Positions 26,743 to 35,613 of a stretch of DNA of 64,000 bases are shown here, piece by piece. The notes under the pieces are model-generated. The model was not told the origin of the DNA and made no database searches. It saw only the letters and a list, made by a program, of their open reading frames with translations. The position numbers were made by a program, and so were the translations under genes. Position 1 is the first letter of the stretch. Each line of letters begins with the position of its first letter. This DNA is from Bacteroidales bacterium (GTDB lineage: Bacteria; Bacteroidota; Bacteroidia; Bacteroidales; UBA932), in the NCBI GenBank assembly GCA_017400135.1, contig JAFPVJ010000021.1, positions 1 to 64,000 on the forward strand, in the 5' to 3' direction.

Positions 26743-26750
26743 TATCTTTA
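26743..26750 (+). promoter_or_regulatory. Near-consensus -7 element for glpA
   Basis: TATCTTTA differs from TAnnTTTG only at the last base and lies 15 bases before the glpA ATG. It is divergent from the glsA promoter. Confidence 0.35.
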
Positions 26751-26764
26751 GCAAGAATTTGCCC

Positions 26765-28300
26765 ATGCAAGAAATGCTCAAGGAATACGATGTCATCATC
26801 ATAGGCGGAGGCATCACCGGCGCCGGCACGGCCCGTGACTGCGCCCTGCGCGGCCTGAAGGTCCTGCTCATCGAGCGCAGGGACATCGCCGACGGCGCGA
26901 CCGGCCGGAACCACGGCCTGTTGCACAGTGGCGCCCGCTATGCCGTCAAGGACGGCGAATCGGCCCGCGAGTGCATCGTGGAGAACCGCATTCTCCGCAG
27001 GATCGCCCCCCACTGCATCGAAGATACGCAGGGTCTGTTCATCACCCTGCCCGAGGACGAGGAGACGGGCTACGGCCTGGACTATCAGAAGAAATTCATC
27101 GAGGCCTGCCGCACGGCGGGTATCGAAGCCGAAGCGATGGACCCCCGCGAAGCCATCCGATGGGAGCCTTCGGTCAACCCGCGCCTGATCGGCGCCGTCA
27201 AGGTGCCCGACGGGTCCGTGGATCCCTTCAAGCTCTGCGCGGCCAACGTCCTGGACGCCCGCCTGCACGGCGCCGACATCCTCACTTACACCGAAGTTCT
27301 GTCCCTCGTCAAGGAGGACGATACCGTCCGGGGCGTCCGTGTCCGCGACAGCCGTACCGGAGAAACGGCCGAATATCACGCCCGGGTGACCGTCAACGCG
27401 GCGGGCATCTGGGGACAGGCCATCGTGCAGATGGCCGGCGCCCGGATCGCGATGTTCCCCGCCAAGGGGGCGCTCCTGGTGTTCGCGCACCGCGTCAACA
27501 ACGTGGTGATCAACCGCTGCCGCAAGTCGGCCGACGGCGACATCCTGGTCCCTGGCGACACGGTGACGGTCATCGGCACCACCTCCACCAAGATCCCCTT
27601 CGAAGCGTGTGACGACTTGCACGTGACACCCGATGAAGTAGAGCTCCTGCTGCGCGAAGGGTCCCAGCTCTGCCCCGCCCTCGCAAGCACCCGCATCCTG
27701 CGCGCATACGCCGGCGTACGGCCGCTGGTGGCTTCGGACGACGATCCGACGGGCCGCAGCATCAGCCGAGGCATCGTCTGCCTGGACCATGCCACGCGCG
27801 ACGGCATCGAAGGATTTGTAACGATTACCGGCGGCAAGCTCATGACCTACCGCCTGATGGCAGAAATGGCCACGGACACCGTCTGCGCCAAGCTGGGCGT
27901 CGCCGTTCCCTGTGCCACGGCCACCACCCCGCTCCCCCGCACCATCGAGCGCGACTTCCCGGCCGGTTCCCCTGACGGGATGCTGGTCTGCGAATGCGAG
28001 AACGTGACCCTCGGTGAGATCCGGAGTGCCGTGGCCCGCTTCGACATCCATTCCCTCGCGGACCTGCGCCGCCGCACGCGTATCGGGATGGGGACCTGCC
28101 AGGGCACGTATTGCATCCGGAAAGCAGCGGCCGCCCTCGCTGAAGCCCAGGGCAGGCCCGCGGATGCGGAACGCCTCGCCCGCGAATATCTCGACGAGCG
28201 CTGGAAAGGCATGATGCCCGTCGGCTGGGGCGATACCCTCCGGGAAATGGAATTCATGCAGAAAGTATTCAAGGCCGGCGCGCCTTCCACCTTTAAATGA
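26765..28300 (+). CDS. glpA: Anaerobic glycerol-3-phosphate dehydrogenase subunit A
   Basis: This is the FAD-containing catalytic subunit that oxidises glycerol 3-phosphate to dihydroxyacetone phosphate. The protein (511 aa) has the N-terminal FAD motif VIIIGGGITGAGTARD, RNHGLLHSGARYAV of the G3P dehydrogenase family, and a C-terminal BFD-like 2Fe-2S domain with CECENVT and MGTCQGTYC. It leads a glpA-glpB-glpC operon. The start is set at the ATG at 26765, and an ATG at 26774 is also possible. Confidence 0.93.
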   Translation: MQEMLKEYDVIIIGGGITGAGTARDCALRGLKVLLIERRDIADGATGRNHGLLHSGARYAVKDGESARECIVENRILRRIAPHCIEDTQGLFITLPEDEETGYGLDYQKKFIEACRTAGIEAEAMDPREAIRWEPSVNPRLIGAVKVPDGSVDPFKLCAANVLDARLHGADILTYTEVLSLVKEDDTVRGVRVRDSRTGETAEYHARVTVNAAGIWGQAIVQMAGARIAMFPAKGALLVFAHRVNNVVINRCRKSADGDILVPGDTVTVIGTTSTKIPFEACDDLHVTPDEVELLLREGSQLCPALASTRILRAYAGVRPLVASDDDPTGRSISRGIVCLDHATRDGIEGFVTITGGKLMTYRLMAEMATDTVCAKLGVAVPCATATTPLPRTIERDFPAGSPDGMLVCECENVTLGEIRSAVARFDIHSLADLRRRTRIGMGTCQGTYCIRKAAAALAEAQGRPADAERLAREYLDERWKGMMPVGWGDTLREMEFMQKVFKAGAPSTFK

Positions 28301-28309
28301 CCGGGGCCC

Positions 28310-28897
28310 ATGAAGTTTGACGTCATCATCATAGGAGCCGGTTCGGCCGGCATGCGGGTCGCTTCCGCCCTGCAGAAGGCGGGGCGCAAGACCGCCGTCA
28401 TAGGCCTCGGCCGCTCCATCAACGAAGTGGAGGTCAGGCCGTACGAGCGCCTGGGAGGCACCTTGCTGATCGGAGACTCGGTCCGCGAAGGCCTCTTCGA
28501 AGGCAACCGCCTCACAGCCGTGCACACCGTCAACCTGGGCGCCTATCCCCTGAAGGCGGACCGTTTCGTGATCGCCACCGGCAAATTCCTGGGCGGCGGG
28601 ATCGTGGCCGACATGGACCGTGTCTACGAGCCTTTGTTCGGCCTGGACGTCGCCTACGACGAAGACCGTGGCGGCTGGTTCGACGCCTCCTTCGGCGCCC
28701 CCCAGCGTTTCCTGCGTTTCGGCGTCAGGACCGACGCGCAGTCCCGTCCTTCGATGGGGGGGCGGACCGTGGAGAACCTTTACGCCTGCGGCGAACTGCT
28801 CGAGGGCATCTCCGCCGTCGACGGCCGGGAAGAGATCGAAAAAAGTGCGGACAAAGTATTAGCCATCTTAACACAAGCGGACCATGCAGAAGCGTAA
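28310..28897 (+). CDS. glpB: Compact anaerobic glycerol-3-phosphate dehydrogenase subunit B
   Basis: GlpB is the flavoprotein subunit linking GlpA to GlpC. This copy has 195 residues, against about 420 in E. coli. It keeps the N-terminal dinucleotide fold (VIIIGAGSAGMRVASALQKAG) and the C-terminal half with RFVIATGKFLGGGIVAD, EPLFGLDV, FGVRTDAQSRPSMGGRTVENLYACG. The middle region is missing. The frame is open throughout and codon use is like its neighbours, so it looks like a genuine short form, not decay. It overlaps glpC by 14 bases and follows glpA after 9. Confidence 0.85.
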   Translation: MKFDVIIIGAGSAGMRVASALQKAGRKTAVIGLGRSINEVEVRPYERLGGTLLIGDSVREGLFEGNRLTAVHTVNLGAYPLKADRFVIATGKFLGGGIVADMDRVYEPLFGLDVAYDEDRGGWFDASFGAPQRFLRFGVRTDAQSRPSMGGRTVENLYACGELLEGISAVDGREEIEKSADKVLAILTQADHAEA

Positions 28898-30155
28898 CAT
28901 CAGCCCCAACAACTTCGAGCAGTGCGTCAAGTGCGCCATCTGCACCGACTTCTGCCCGGTCCTCAAGGTGCTTCCGGACTACCCCGGCCCCAAACACGCC
29001 GGCCCGGACGGGGAACGGCTCCGCCTGAAGAACGCCCTGTTTTTCGATAGCAACCTGAAATACTGCCTCAACTGCAAGCGCTGCGAGGTCGTCTGTCCGT
29101 CCGGCGTACGCATCGCGGACATCATCCATTCGGCCCGAGACCGCTACGGAGACATCCATCCTTCCTTGCGGGACCGCATGCTGGCCAATACGGATGCGAT
29201 GGGGTCGCTGGCCACGCCTTTTGCGCCCGTGGTCAACGGAACGCTGGGGCTCGGCGTGACGAAGTCGGTGATGGACGGCGTGCTGAAGATCGACCACCGC
29301 CGGACCTTCCCGAAATACACCGGCCGCAAGTTTACGAGTTGGTTCCGCCGCGAGGCGGCCTCCCTCCAGGACGCTTATTTCCGGCAAGTCAGCTACTTCC
29401 ACGGCTGTTACGTCAATTACAATTATCCGCAGCTGGGTAAGGATTTCGTGCGTGTGATGAACGCGCTCGGCTATGGGGTGCAGCTTCTGGACAAGGAAAA
29501 ATGCTGCGGCGTGGCGATGATGAGCGGCGGGATGTTCGATGCGGCCCGTCGCAACGCCCGCATCAATCTCGCTTCGGTCGCTTCCGCCGCGAAGGAGGGC
29601 CGCGTGACGCTCACCACCTCTTCGACCTGTACGCTGACGATGCGGGAGGAGTATCCGGGCGTTCTGGGGATTGACAATGAAATGGTCCGGGAAGATATCC
29701 TGCTGGCGGTGCGTTTCATCTATGAAGCGATAGAGAAGGGCGAGGCGAAAGTCGCTTTCAGGCCGGACTTCAAGGCCCGGGCCGCCTACCACGTCCCCTG
29801 CCATCAGGAGAAGTTGGGCTGGGGTCTCTTCACCCGCGCCCTGATGGAACTGATTCCGGGGATGGAGTTGGTGCCGCTGGACAGCAACTGTTGCGGTATA
29901 GCGGGCACGTATGGTTTCAAGAAGGAGAATTACGAGCGCTCGCAGCAGATCGGGCAGGCGCTCTTTGACGACATAGCCCGGGTGGGCCCGGACTACGTCA
30001 TCTGTGAGTGTGAGACTTGCAAGTGGCAGATCGAGATGTCCACGGGCGTGGAGGTGCGCAATCCCATCAGCGTCCTGGCCGAGGCCCTGGACCTGCCCGC
30101 CACCGCCGCCCTGAATCAGCGCACGAACTTCGCTTTGAAGGAGGTCCAGTCGTAG
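28884..30155 (+). CDS. glpC: Anaerobic glycerol-3-phosphate dehydrogenase subunit C
   Basis: GlpC is the iron-sulfur subunit that anchors GlpAB and passes electrons to quinone. The 423-residue protein has two ferredoxin-type 4Fe-4S motifs (CVKCAICTDFCPV at residues 13-25 and CLNCKRCEVVCP near 60) and two CCG domains (EKCCGVAMMSGGM and DSNCCGIAGTYG). The last Cys pair CECETC lies near the C-terminus. The final 40 bases overlap the convergent histidine phosphatase gene. Confidence 0.93.
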   Translation: MQKRNISPNNFEQCVKCAICTDFCPVLKVLPDYPGPKHAGPDGERLRLKNALFFDSNLKYCLNCKRCEVVCPSGVRIADIIHSARDRYGDIHPSLRDRMLANTDAMGSLATPFAPVVNGTLGLGVTKSVMDGVLKIDHRRTFPKYTGRKFTSWFRREAASLQDAYFRQVSYFHGCYVNYNYPQLGKDFVRVMNALGYGVQLLDKEKCCGVAMMSGGMFDAARRNARINLASVASAAKEGRVTLTTSSTCTLTMREEYPGVLGIDNEMVREDILLAVRFIYEAIEKGEAKVAFRPDFKARAAYHVPCHQEKLGWGLFTRALMELIPGMELVPLDSNCCGIAGTYGFKKENYERSQQIGQALFDDIARVGPDYVICECETCKWQIEMSTGVEVRNPISVLAEALDLPATAALNQRTNFALKEVQS

Positions 30156-31372
30156 TAGGGGCCGGAAACGGGTTCCAGCGGAAGGCGGGCCTCCTCACCG
30201 TTGAGCAACACCTTGAAGAGGATCCGGTCCGAGCACCTGGCGCGATAGAAGACAAACTGGACGTTCGCTCCCATCGGCACCCGGTAGGTTTGGAACCACA
30301 CCGGAATCTCATCGGGATCGGACACATCGTGACCGATGCCGTCCAGATCAAGGATCATCATCAACGGCAGCAGGGTATAATCGTGACCGAAACGCAGGTC
30401 GGCGCCCGGCCGGCCTTCCGCGATGCGTTCGTCAGCCTTGGCAATGATGTCATCCAGAATGGGCAGATAGCCCAGATGGCCGGGCCAGGCGTCGGAATAG
30501 AACTGGAAATCATCGATCTTCCAAAGCGCCACCAGTTCCTCGGGAGTGAACAAGTCATGGAAATCCAGGTCCGTGACAAGGCTGTTCATCCCTGCGCTGA
30601 AGAACCAGAGATAGGAAACGAAGTCCCACTGTTTCTGGGTCTGGACCGCCTTGTCCGGGTCCTTGAACAAGCGTTTCAGGATGGGTCTGTAGTCCAGCGT
30701 GCGGGCGATATAATGGTCCAGGCTCTCGTCGAAGGAAAGCGGCGTGCGGGGATAATTCTTGTCCCGGAAGGGATTGCCGCTGTCCTGGGGAAGGATGGCA
30801 GGCAGGAATACCTTTCCGTAATGCTCCACCAGGTCCAGTTTCGGGCAGCAACCCTTCAGACCCAGGCAGAACGATGACATCGTCATCACGCAGCGCGTAG
30901 AAGTGGAAGTCCAGGCCTGCACGTCGGCTCCGGCCGGAAAGACAGCCGGAAAGTTGGCGTACATCCGGGCCGCCAGGGCCTGCTGCTGGTCCCAGCCCAC
31001 CTTTGAAAGGTCTCCCGTACGATAGCGGACCTCGGGATACAGGCTGTCGAAGCGACGCTTGAAGTCCAGTCCGAATGCGGTCAGGTTGTCGTCCGATGTT
31101 GCTTTCGACAAGGTCTCGTTCAGGGTACCGTACAGGTCGCTCTGCGAGGCGTAACGAGCTCCGTGACGGCTGTAATGACTGATGTAGAAGGGCTTGTACC
31201 CCCGGGGCGCCCGGGTCAGCGCGACCGGTCCGGTGGGACAGACACGGTCCGTGCCATCGAGACAGGAAGGATTGGCCGCCAGATAGTCAAAGACATCCGC
31301 TTGCTGGGCCGGGGAAAACACGGCGGACGCGCACAGGAGCAGTGCCGCGAGCAGGAATCGTTTCAGGTTCAT
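30116..31372 (-). CDS. Exported histidine acid phosphatase (clade 2)
   Basis: The 418-residue protein has a signal peptide (to about residue 22) and the phosphohistidine motif SHYSRHGARY near residue 65. The proton-donor position is HD in RFGHDYTLLPLM near residue 335. Clade 2 members include phytases, MINPP and glucose-1-phosphatases, which release phosphate from inositol phosphates or sugars in the periplasm. It is the last gene of the GH20-regulator-phosphatase arm of the PUL. Its start overlaps the regulator stop (ATGA), so it appears to be part of the glycan system. Confidence 0.85.
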   Translation of the reverse strand: MNLKRFLLAALLLCASAVFSPAQQADVFDYLAANPSCLDGTDRVCPTGPVALTRAPRGYKPFYISHYSRHGARYASQSDLYGTLNETLSKATSDDNLTAFGLDFKRRFDSLYPEVRYRTGDLSKVGWDQQQALAARMYANFPAVFPAGADVQAWTSTSTRCVMTMSSFCLGLKGCCPKLDLVEHYGKVFLPAILPQDSGNPFRDKNYPRTPLSFDESLDHYIARTLDYRPILKRLFKDPDKAVQTQKQWDFVSYLWFFSAGMNSLVTDLDFHDLFTPEELVALWKIDDFQFYSDAWPGHLGYLPILDDIIAKADERIAEGRPGADLRFGHDYTLLPLMMILDLDGIGHDVSDPDEIPVWFQTYRVPMGANVQFVFYRARCSDRILFKVLLNGEEARLPLEPVSGPYYDWTSFKAKFVR

Positions 31373-32535
31373 ATCGTTTCGGTTTTATCTTTCTCTCTCC
31401 ATTCGCCCGGGGAACAGCCGTAGAACTGCCGGAACCGGCGTGAGATACTCTTCGTATCCGTCTCTCCCAGAGACATGGCTATATTGACCACCGGCTCGTC
31501 CGTAGTCCGCAGCATTTCGGCGAAATACTTGATTTTCAAATCCGTAATATATTGGTACAGGGTCTTCCCCGTCACAGCCTTGAAACGCCGCTCGAGCAAG
31601 CGGCGGGACATGGCGACCTCGCTCATCACATCCCCCACGGATATCTTTTTGAGGAAGTTACGGTGGATGAAAAGGATGGCTTTCCGGATCTGCAGGTCGT
31701 CCGTCGCGTAGGACGCGGTAGACATACGGCCGATGATCCGGATCGGATTGAGCACGATGTCCCGGATCGGCAGGTCCGGATGCGCGACCCGCTGCTCGAT
31801 CATTTCCGCCAGGCGGGATCCGCCCTCCTTGATGTCCACCTGGATGCTGGAAAGGCTGGTGCTGGCCAGGCTGCACAGCAGTTCGTCATTGTCCACGCCG
31901 ATCACGGAGATTTCCGACGGGACCTTGATCCCGAGGGCGTGGCAGGCTTCGATCAAGTTGATGCCCTGGTTGTCGTCGCAGGCCATGATACCGATGGGTT
32001 TGGGAAGCGAGTGCAGCCACACATCCACCTGCTCCTTTCCGTAATACCACAGCTGGTCGATGTCCTGCTGGCAATAGGAATGGAAAGCTTCACCGTATCC
32101 GGCCGCTTCGATTTCTTTCAGGAAGCCCTCGCGCCGTTCGTCCGACCAGCAGACCCGGTTGAGGCCGAAGAAACCGAAATGCCGGAAACCGCGGTCCAGA
32201 AAGAATCGGGCGGCCATCCGGCCCGTCCCCAGATAGTCGCCGGTGAGGTTGGGAATCGTCTTGAAACGTTTCTTGAAATCCTGAGCGACGGCCACGATGC
32301 CGTTCTCGGCGAAAAGGCCGACCTCATCCGTTTCTTCAAACTGGCCGATGACGGCATCCGCGCCCCAGTCCCTGGCCCATTTGACGACGCCGCCGATGCC
32401 GATCATGTTCTTGTAGGCGGGCGGCATGCGGCAGATGACCCACTGCTCCTTGCGGCGGGAGTAATCGACGATGCCTTCCAGCAGCTTGTTGGGGAAGGAT
32501 TCCGTGAAATCGGAGATGATCAGCAGGCGCAGCAT
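31369..32535 (-). CDS. XylR-like AraC-family transcriptional regulator with sugar-binding domain
   Basis: The 388-residue protein combines a LacI/periplasmic-binding-type sensor (residues 1-270, with RFFLDRGFRHFGFFG and MACDDNQGINLIEACHALG) with a C-terminal AraC double helix-turn-helix (about 285-385, with ISVGDVMSEVAMSRRLLERRFK and YGCSPGEW). This matches the E. coli XylR layout. It lies between GH20 and the phosphatase gene in one operon and is the only regulator in the PUL, so it probably senses a breakdown product such as GlcNAc or GlcN. A candidate operator lies in the divergent region at 34647-34675. Confidence 0.88.
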   Translation of the reverse strand: MLRLLIISDFTESFPNKLLEGIVDYSRRKEQWVICRMPPAYKNMIGIGGVVKWARDWGADAVIGQFEETDEVGLFAENGIVAVAQDFKKRFKTIPNLTGDYLGTGRMAARFFLDRGFRHFGFFGLNRVCWSDERREGFLKEIEAAGYGEAFHSYCQQDIDQLWYYGKEQVDVWLHSLPKPIGIMACDDNQGINLIEACHALGIKVPSEISVIGVDNDELLCSLASTSLSSIQVDIKEGGSRLAEMIEQRVAHPDLPIRDIVLNPIRIIGRMSTASYATDDLQIRKAILFIHRNFLKKISVGDVMSEVAMSRRLLERRFKAVTGKTLYQYITDLKIKYFAEMLRTTDEPVVNIAMSLGETDTKSISRRFRQFYGCSPGEWREKDKTETI

Positions 32536-32538
32536 GGT

Positions 32539-34605
32539 TCAGTTGCGGTGGTATGAGATCCCAAGGGACTCATAATAAGGATATTCATGGTCCGTGACGA
32601 TGCTGAAGAAGCGGTCGAAGTCCTCGACGAAAGCCGGATCGTCGGCCTGTCGGCTCTCCTCCCAGGCGGGAGAGGCGTTCCAGCCGCGTTCAAACAGCCC
32701 GAGGGCTTTGGGGAACAGATAATAAGTCACGTGGTCGAAGGAGCGAAGCGTCTCCGCCCACAGCTGCCCCTGGACGCCGATTATGTGCGGACGGCCTTCA
32801 GGTTGGAGCACGGACTTGCCCTCTCCGTCACGGGACAGGTCGCGTATGCGGCCCTTGTCGTCCCAACGCACGGAACGGTACATCTCGTAAGGCAGGAAGG
32901 AGAAGGAGCGCCGTTCGTCGACATAGCCGGCCCAGGAATGTCCCCTCTCCAGCTTGCCGCGGTTGTAAGCCAGGTCGAAATAATTGTTGGACGAGTTGGA
33001 AAGCACCACGTCCACGCCGTCGTTTGCGAAGTGATAAGCCAGGGTGTCCCGGCCCCGGGACACGGCCCACAGGTTCGTGAAGGCCAGGCTTCCCTTCAGC
33101 CGTTCGTAGGTTTCCGGCTCCAGATGCTGGAGCACTTCCTGCCAGCCGGCCAGTTTCAGGCCGCGCGGCTCGGCGAGATCCAGGACACGGTTGATATAAT
33201 AGTCTTTCAGCGAAGCGATGTCTGTCCTGCCCAGCGAATCCAGCAGGGCGCGGCAGGCAGGCGATCCGTTCCAGGCGCCATCCGGGACCTCATCACCTCC
33301 GACGTGGATGGCCTCCAGCGGAACTCCGGCTTCGGCATACAGGGCGATGACGCCGTCGAATACCTTCTCCAGGAAGGCGTAGGTCGACGGAAGGGCCACG
33401 TTGATCGCATTGTCGGTATAATCCTGCACCGAGACGTATGACGAAGTGTCTTCCGCCTCGGAAAGCAGGCAGGAGCCGTCACCGGTCCGTTCGAAACGTT
33501 TCTCCATCGCCTTGATCGCGGCACGGGAATGTCCGGGCGTATCGAATTCCGGAATCACACGGATATGCCGTTCCCCGGCGTAGCGCAGGATCCGGATGAA
33601 TTCATCCTTGGAATAGAATCCGTTGCCGGGCGAGGCAGATTTCCGGTTCAGGGTGCCGCAGTAGGATGGCTGGAGGGCATCCGGCTCCGCGAAGGAACCG
33701 TCTTCCAGCAGGACGGGCAGGCCACGGAAAGCACCGTAGGAAGTCAGTTCGGGCAGGCCCTCGATCTCCAGGCGCCAGCCTTCGTCGTCACCCAGGTGGA
33801 GATGCAGGTAATCTGCCTTGTAGTGGGCCAGGATGTCGATCAGGCGCATCAGGTCCCGTGCGGAAGTGAAATTGCGGCTGACATCCAGCATGATGCCGCG
33901 GTAAGGCAGGTCCGGCCAGTCTTCGATGACGGCATTCGGCAGCGGAGCGCCCTGCGCGTTGCGTTTCAGGTTGTCCAGGGTGACAGAGGCGTACCAGGCC
34001 CCGTCTTCATCGGCCGCTTCCACCCGGACCGAGCCGTTCAGTGTGATCCGGTACCAGCCGGGGGCCTTCCCTTCGATGAATGACACCGATGCTTCTCCAG
34101 GCTGCGTGGTCCCCTCAGCCGGCGTAACGCTCTTCAGCCGGGGCACCATGTCGAAAACCGAGGTCTCCCGCGGTGTCCACGCAAAGGAATGGATCTCCTC
34201 CGCAGGAAGATACACATACTCCACGTCCACGGGCACGGGCTTCCGTCCTTTCTTCTGCAGGAAGAATCCTTCCGGGGCCCGGCACCGGTTGACGAGCGGA
34301 CGGGCCTCATATCGGAGCACGCACTTCCCCTCGTGACGCGTCGCCCCGGGGACCACCCGGTACAGGGTGCCGGAGAGATGGTCAATGGAGCCATCCGACC
34401 CTTCTTCCATCTTGACAGGCGTGCGGAACTGACAGAACCAGAGGGTCCAGTCCTCTCCAGAGGGAACATTTAAAATCTCCATCTGATGGCAGGCCTTCCC
34501 ACTCTGGGAATCCGTGGGGCCTTCCGTCCAGACGACACGGCAGGGTTTGGCACAGGCCGAAAAAAAGAGCGCACAAAAAGCGAGGGCAAAAAAGAAACGT
34601 TTCAT
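32539..34605 (-). CDS. Beta-N-acetylhexosaminidase, GH20, lipoprotein
   Basis: GH20 enzymes remove terminal beta-GlcNAc or GalNAc by substrate-assisted catalysis. The 688-residue protein has a lipoprotein signal with lipobox FSAC (C18), an N-terminal GH20b-like domain, and a catalytic barrel beginning near PYRGIMLDVSRNF. HLGDDEGWRLEIEGLPELT and the catalytic Asp-Glu pair in IHVGGDEVPDGAW (near residue 435) are present. It starts the leftward PUL arm, 3 bases before the regulator. Confidence 0.93.
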   Translation of the reverse strand: MKRFFFALAFCALFFSACAKPCRVVWTEGPTDSQSGKACHQMEILNVPSGEDWTLWFCQFRTPVKMEEGSDGSIDHLSGTLYRVVPGATRHEGKCVLRYEARPLVNRCRAPEGFFLQKKGRKPVPVDVEYVYLPAEEIHSFAWTPRETSVFDMVPRLKSVTPAEGTTQPGEASVSFIEGKAPGWYRITLNGSVRVEAADEDGAWYASVTLDNLKRNAQGAPLPNAVIEDWPDLPYRGIMLDVSRNFTSARDLMRLIDILAHYKADYLHLHLGDDEGWRLEIEGLPELTSYGAFRGLPVLLEDGSFAEPDALQPSYCGTLNRKSASPGNGFYSKDEFIRILRYAGERHIRVIPEFDTPGHSRAAIKAMEKRFERTGDGSCLLSEAEDTSSYVSVQDYTDNAINVALPSTYAFLEKVFDGVIALYAEAGVPLEAIHVGGDEVPDGAWNGSPACRALLDSLGRTDIASLKDYYINRVLDLAEPRGLKLAGWQEVLQHLEPETYERLKGSLAFTNLWAVSRGRDTLAYHFANDGVDVVLSNSSNNYFDLAYNRGKLERGHSWAGYVDERRSFSFLPYEMYRSVRWDDKGRIRDLSRDGEGKSVLQPEGRPHIIGVQGQLWAETLRSFDHVTYYLFPKALGLFERGWNASPAWEESRQADDPAFVEDFDRFFSIVTDHEYPYYESLGISYHRN

Positions 34606-34646
34606 AATTCAAAGATTGCAAAAAAAATAACGGGACAAAAGATTCG

Positions 34647-34675
34647 TACGCAAAATGTGTGTATAAATACGCAAA
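34647..34675. promoter_or_regulatory. Direct repeat TACGCAAA x2, candidate XylR-like operator
   Basis: TACGCAAA occurs at 34647-34654 and 34668-34675, exactly 21 bases apart (two helical turns). It lies in the divergent region between the GH20 and ROK kinase genes. AraC-type XylR proteins bind direct half-sites with this spacing. The link to the regulator encoded in this locus is inferred. Confidence 0.4.
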
Positions 34676-34703
34676 TCCATCCCATTTTTCATCTATATAT
34701 CTT

Positions 34704-34711
34704 TATTTTTG
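34704..34711 (+). promoter_or_regulatory. Bacteroidota -7 element for the rightward PUL arm
   Basis: TATTTTTG matches TAnnTTTG and lies 70 bases before the ROK kinase ATG, with a T-rich block at the -33 position. It is 28 bases downstream of the direct repeat, a suitable distance for activator binding. Confidence 0.5.
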
Positions 34712-34780
34712 TACAAGTCGAACCAGCTATCGATAAGTTAATAAAAGTTTTTAATAATAACCGCATTAATCATAACCACT

Positions 34781-35611
34781 ATGACCAGCATCGGCATTGA
34801 CATCGGAGGCACCAACCTCAACTTCGGCCTGGTCCGGAACGGACAGGTCGCAAGCCTGGTCTCAACCCCCTCCTTCGCGTCCGACGCGACCCTGGAGCAG
34901 ACGCTCGAATATCTTGCAGCGCATATCCGGAAGATCTTCCACCCCGATACCAAACGGATCGGCATCGGCGTTCCTTCCGTCGTGGATGTCAAGAAAGGGA
35001 TCGTGTATGATACCCAGAACATCCCTTCCTGGAAAGAAGTGCCCCTCAAGGATTATCTGGAAGACAAGTTCCAGGTTCCCGTCGCCGTCAACAACGACGC
35101 CAACTGTTTCGCGATGGGTGTCTGGAGCACCTTCCCCGCCGACGCAAAGCCGGAAACGCTGGTCGTTCTCACCCTGGGCACCGGCGTCGGCACGGGCATC
35201 GTCAATGAAGGGAAGCTTTTCTGCGGCGCCAACTGCGGCGCCGGCGAAATCTGCGGACTCCCCTACCGGGATTCCATCCTCGAAGACTACTGCAGCAAGA
35301 AGTTTTTTACCAATTCCGGCTGGGACAGCAAGCAGGTCGATGCGGCAGCCTGCCAGGGAGATCCCAAAGCCCTGGCCTTTTTCGATGAATTCGGCCGTCA
35401 TCTCGGCGCCCTGATCTGCGCCTCGATGTTCGCCTACGACCCGAGCCATATCGTCCTGGCCGGCGGCATCGCCAACAACTACCCGCATTTCCACCGTGCG
35501 ATGGAGGCATACGTGCGGGAGCATTTCCCCTACCGGAAAGCCATCGAGCGCCTGAACCTGGATATCTGCACCAATGATAACATCCCCGTGATCGGGGCCT
35601 CGCTGATCTGA
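34781..35611 (+). CDS. ROK family sugar kinase
   Basis: The 276-residue ROK protein has the phosphate motif IDIGGTNLNFGLV, the catalytic Asp in AVNNDANCFAMG, and GTGVGTGIV. It lacks the CxCGxxGCxE zinc motif of many ROK kinases, having GEICGLPYRDS in that position. No helix-turn-helix is present, so it is an enzyme, not a repressor. In this PUL the likely role is phosphorylation of GlcNAc, GlcN or glucose released by GH20, GH2 and GH18 enzymes. It is followed after 2 bases by the GH2 gene. Confidence 0.85.
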   Translation: MTSIGIDIGGTNLNFGLVRNGQVASLVSTPSFASDATLEQTLEYLAAHIRKIFHPDTKRIGIGVPSVVDVKKGIVYDTQNIPSWKEVPLKDYLEDKFQVPVAVNNDANCFAMGVWSTFPADAKPETLVVLTLGTGVGTGIVNEGKLFCGANCGAGEICGLPYRDSILEDYCSKKFFTNSGWDSKQVDAAACQGDPKALAFFDEFGRHLGALICASMFAYDPSHIVLAGGIANNYPHFHRAMEAYVREHFPYRKAIERLNLDICTNDNIPVIGASLI

Positions 35612-35613
35612 CC

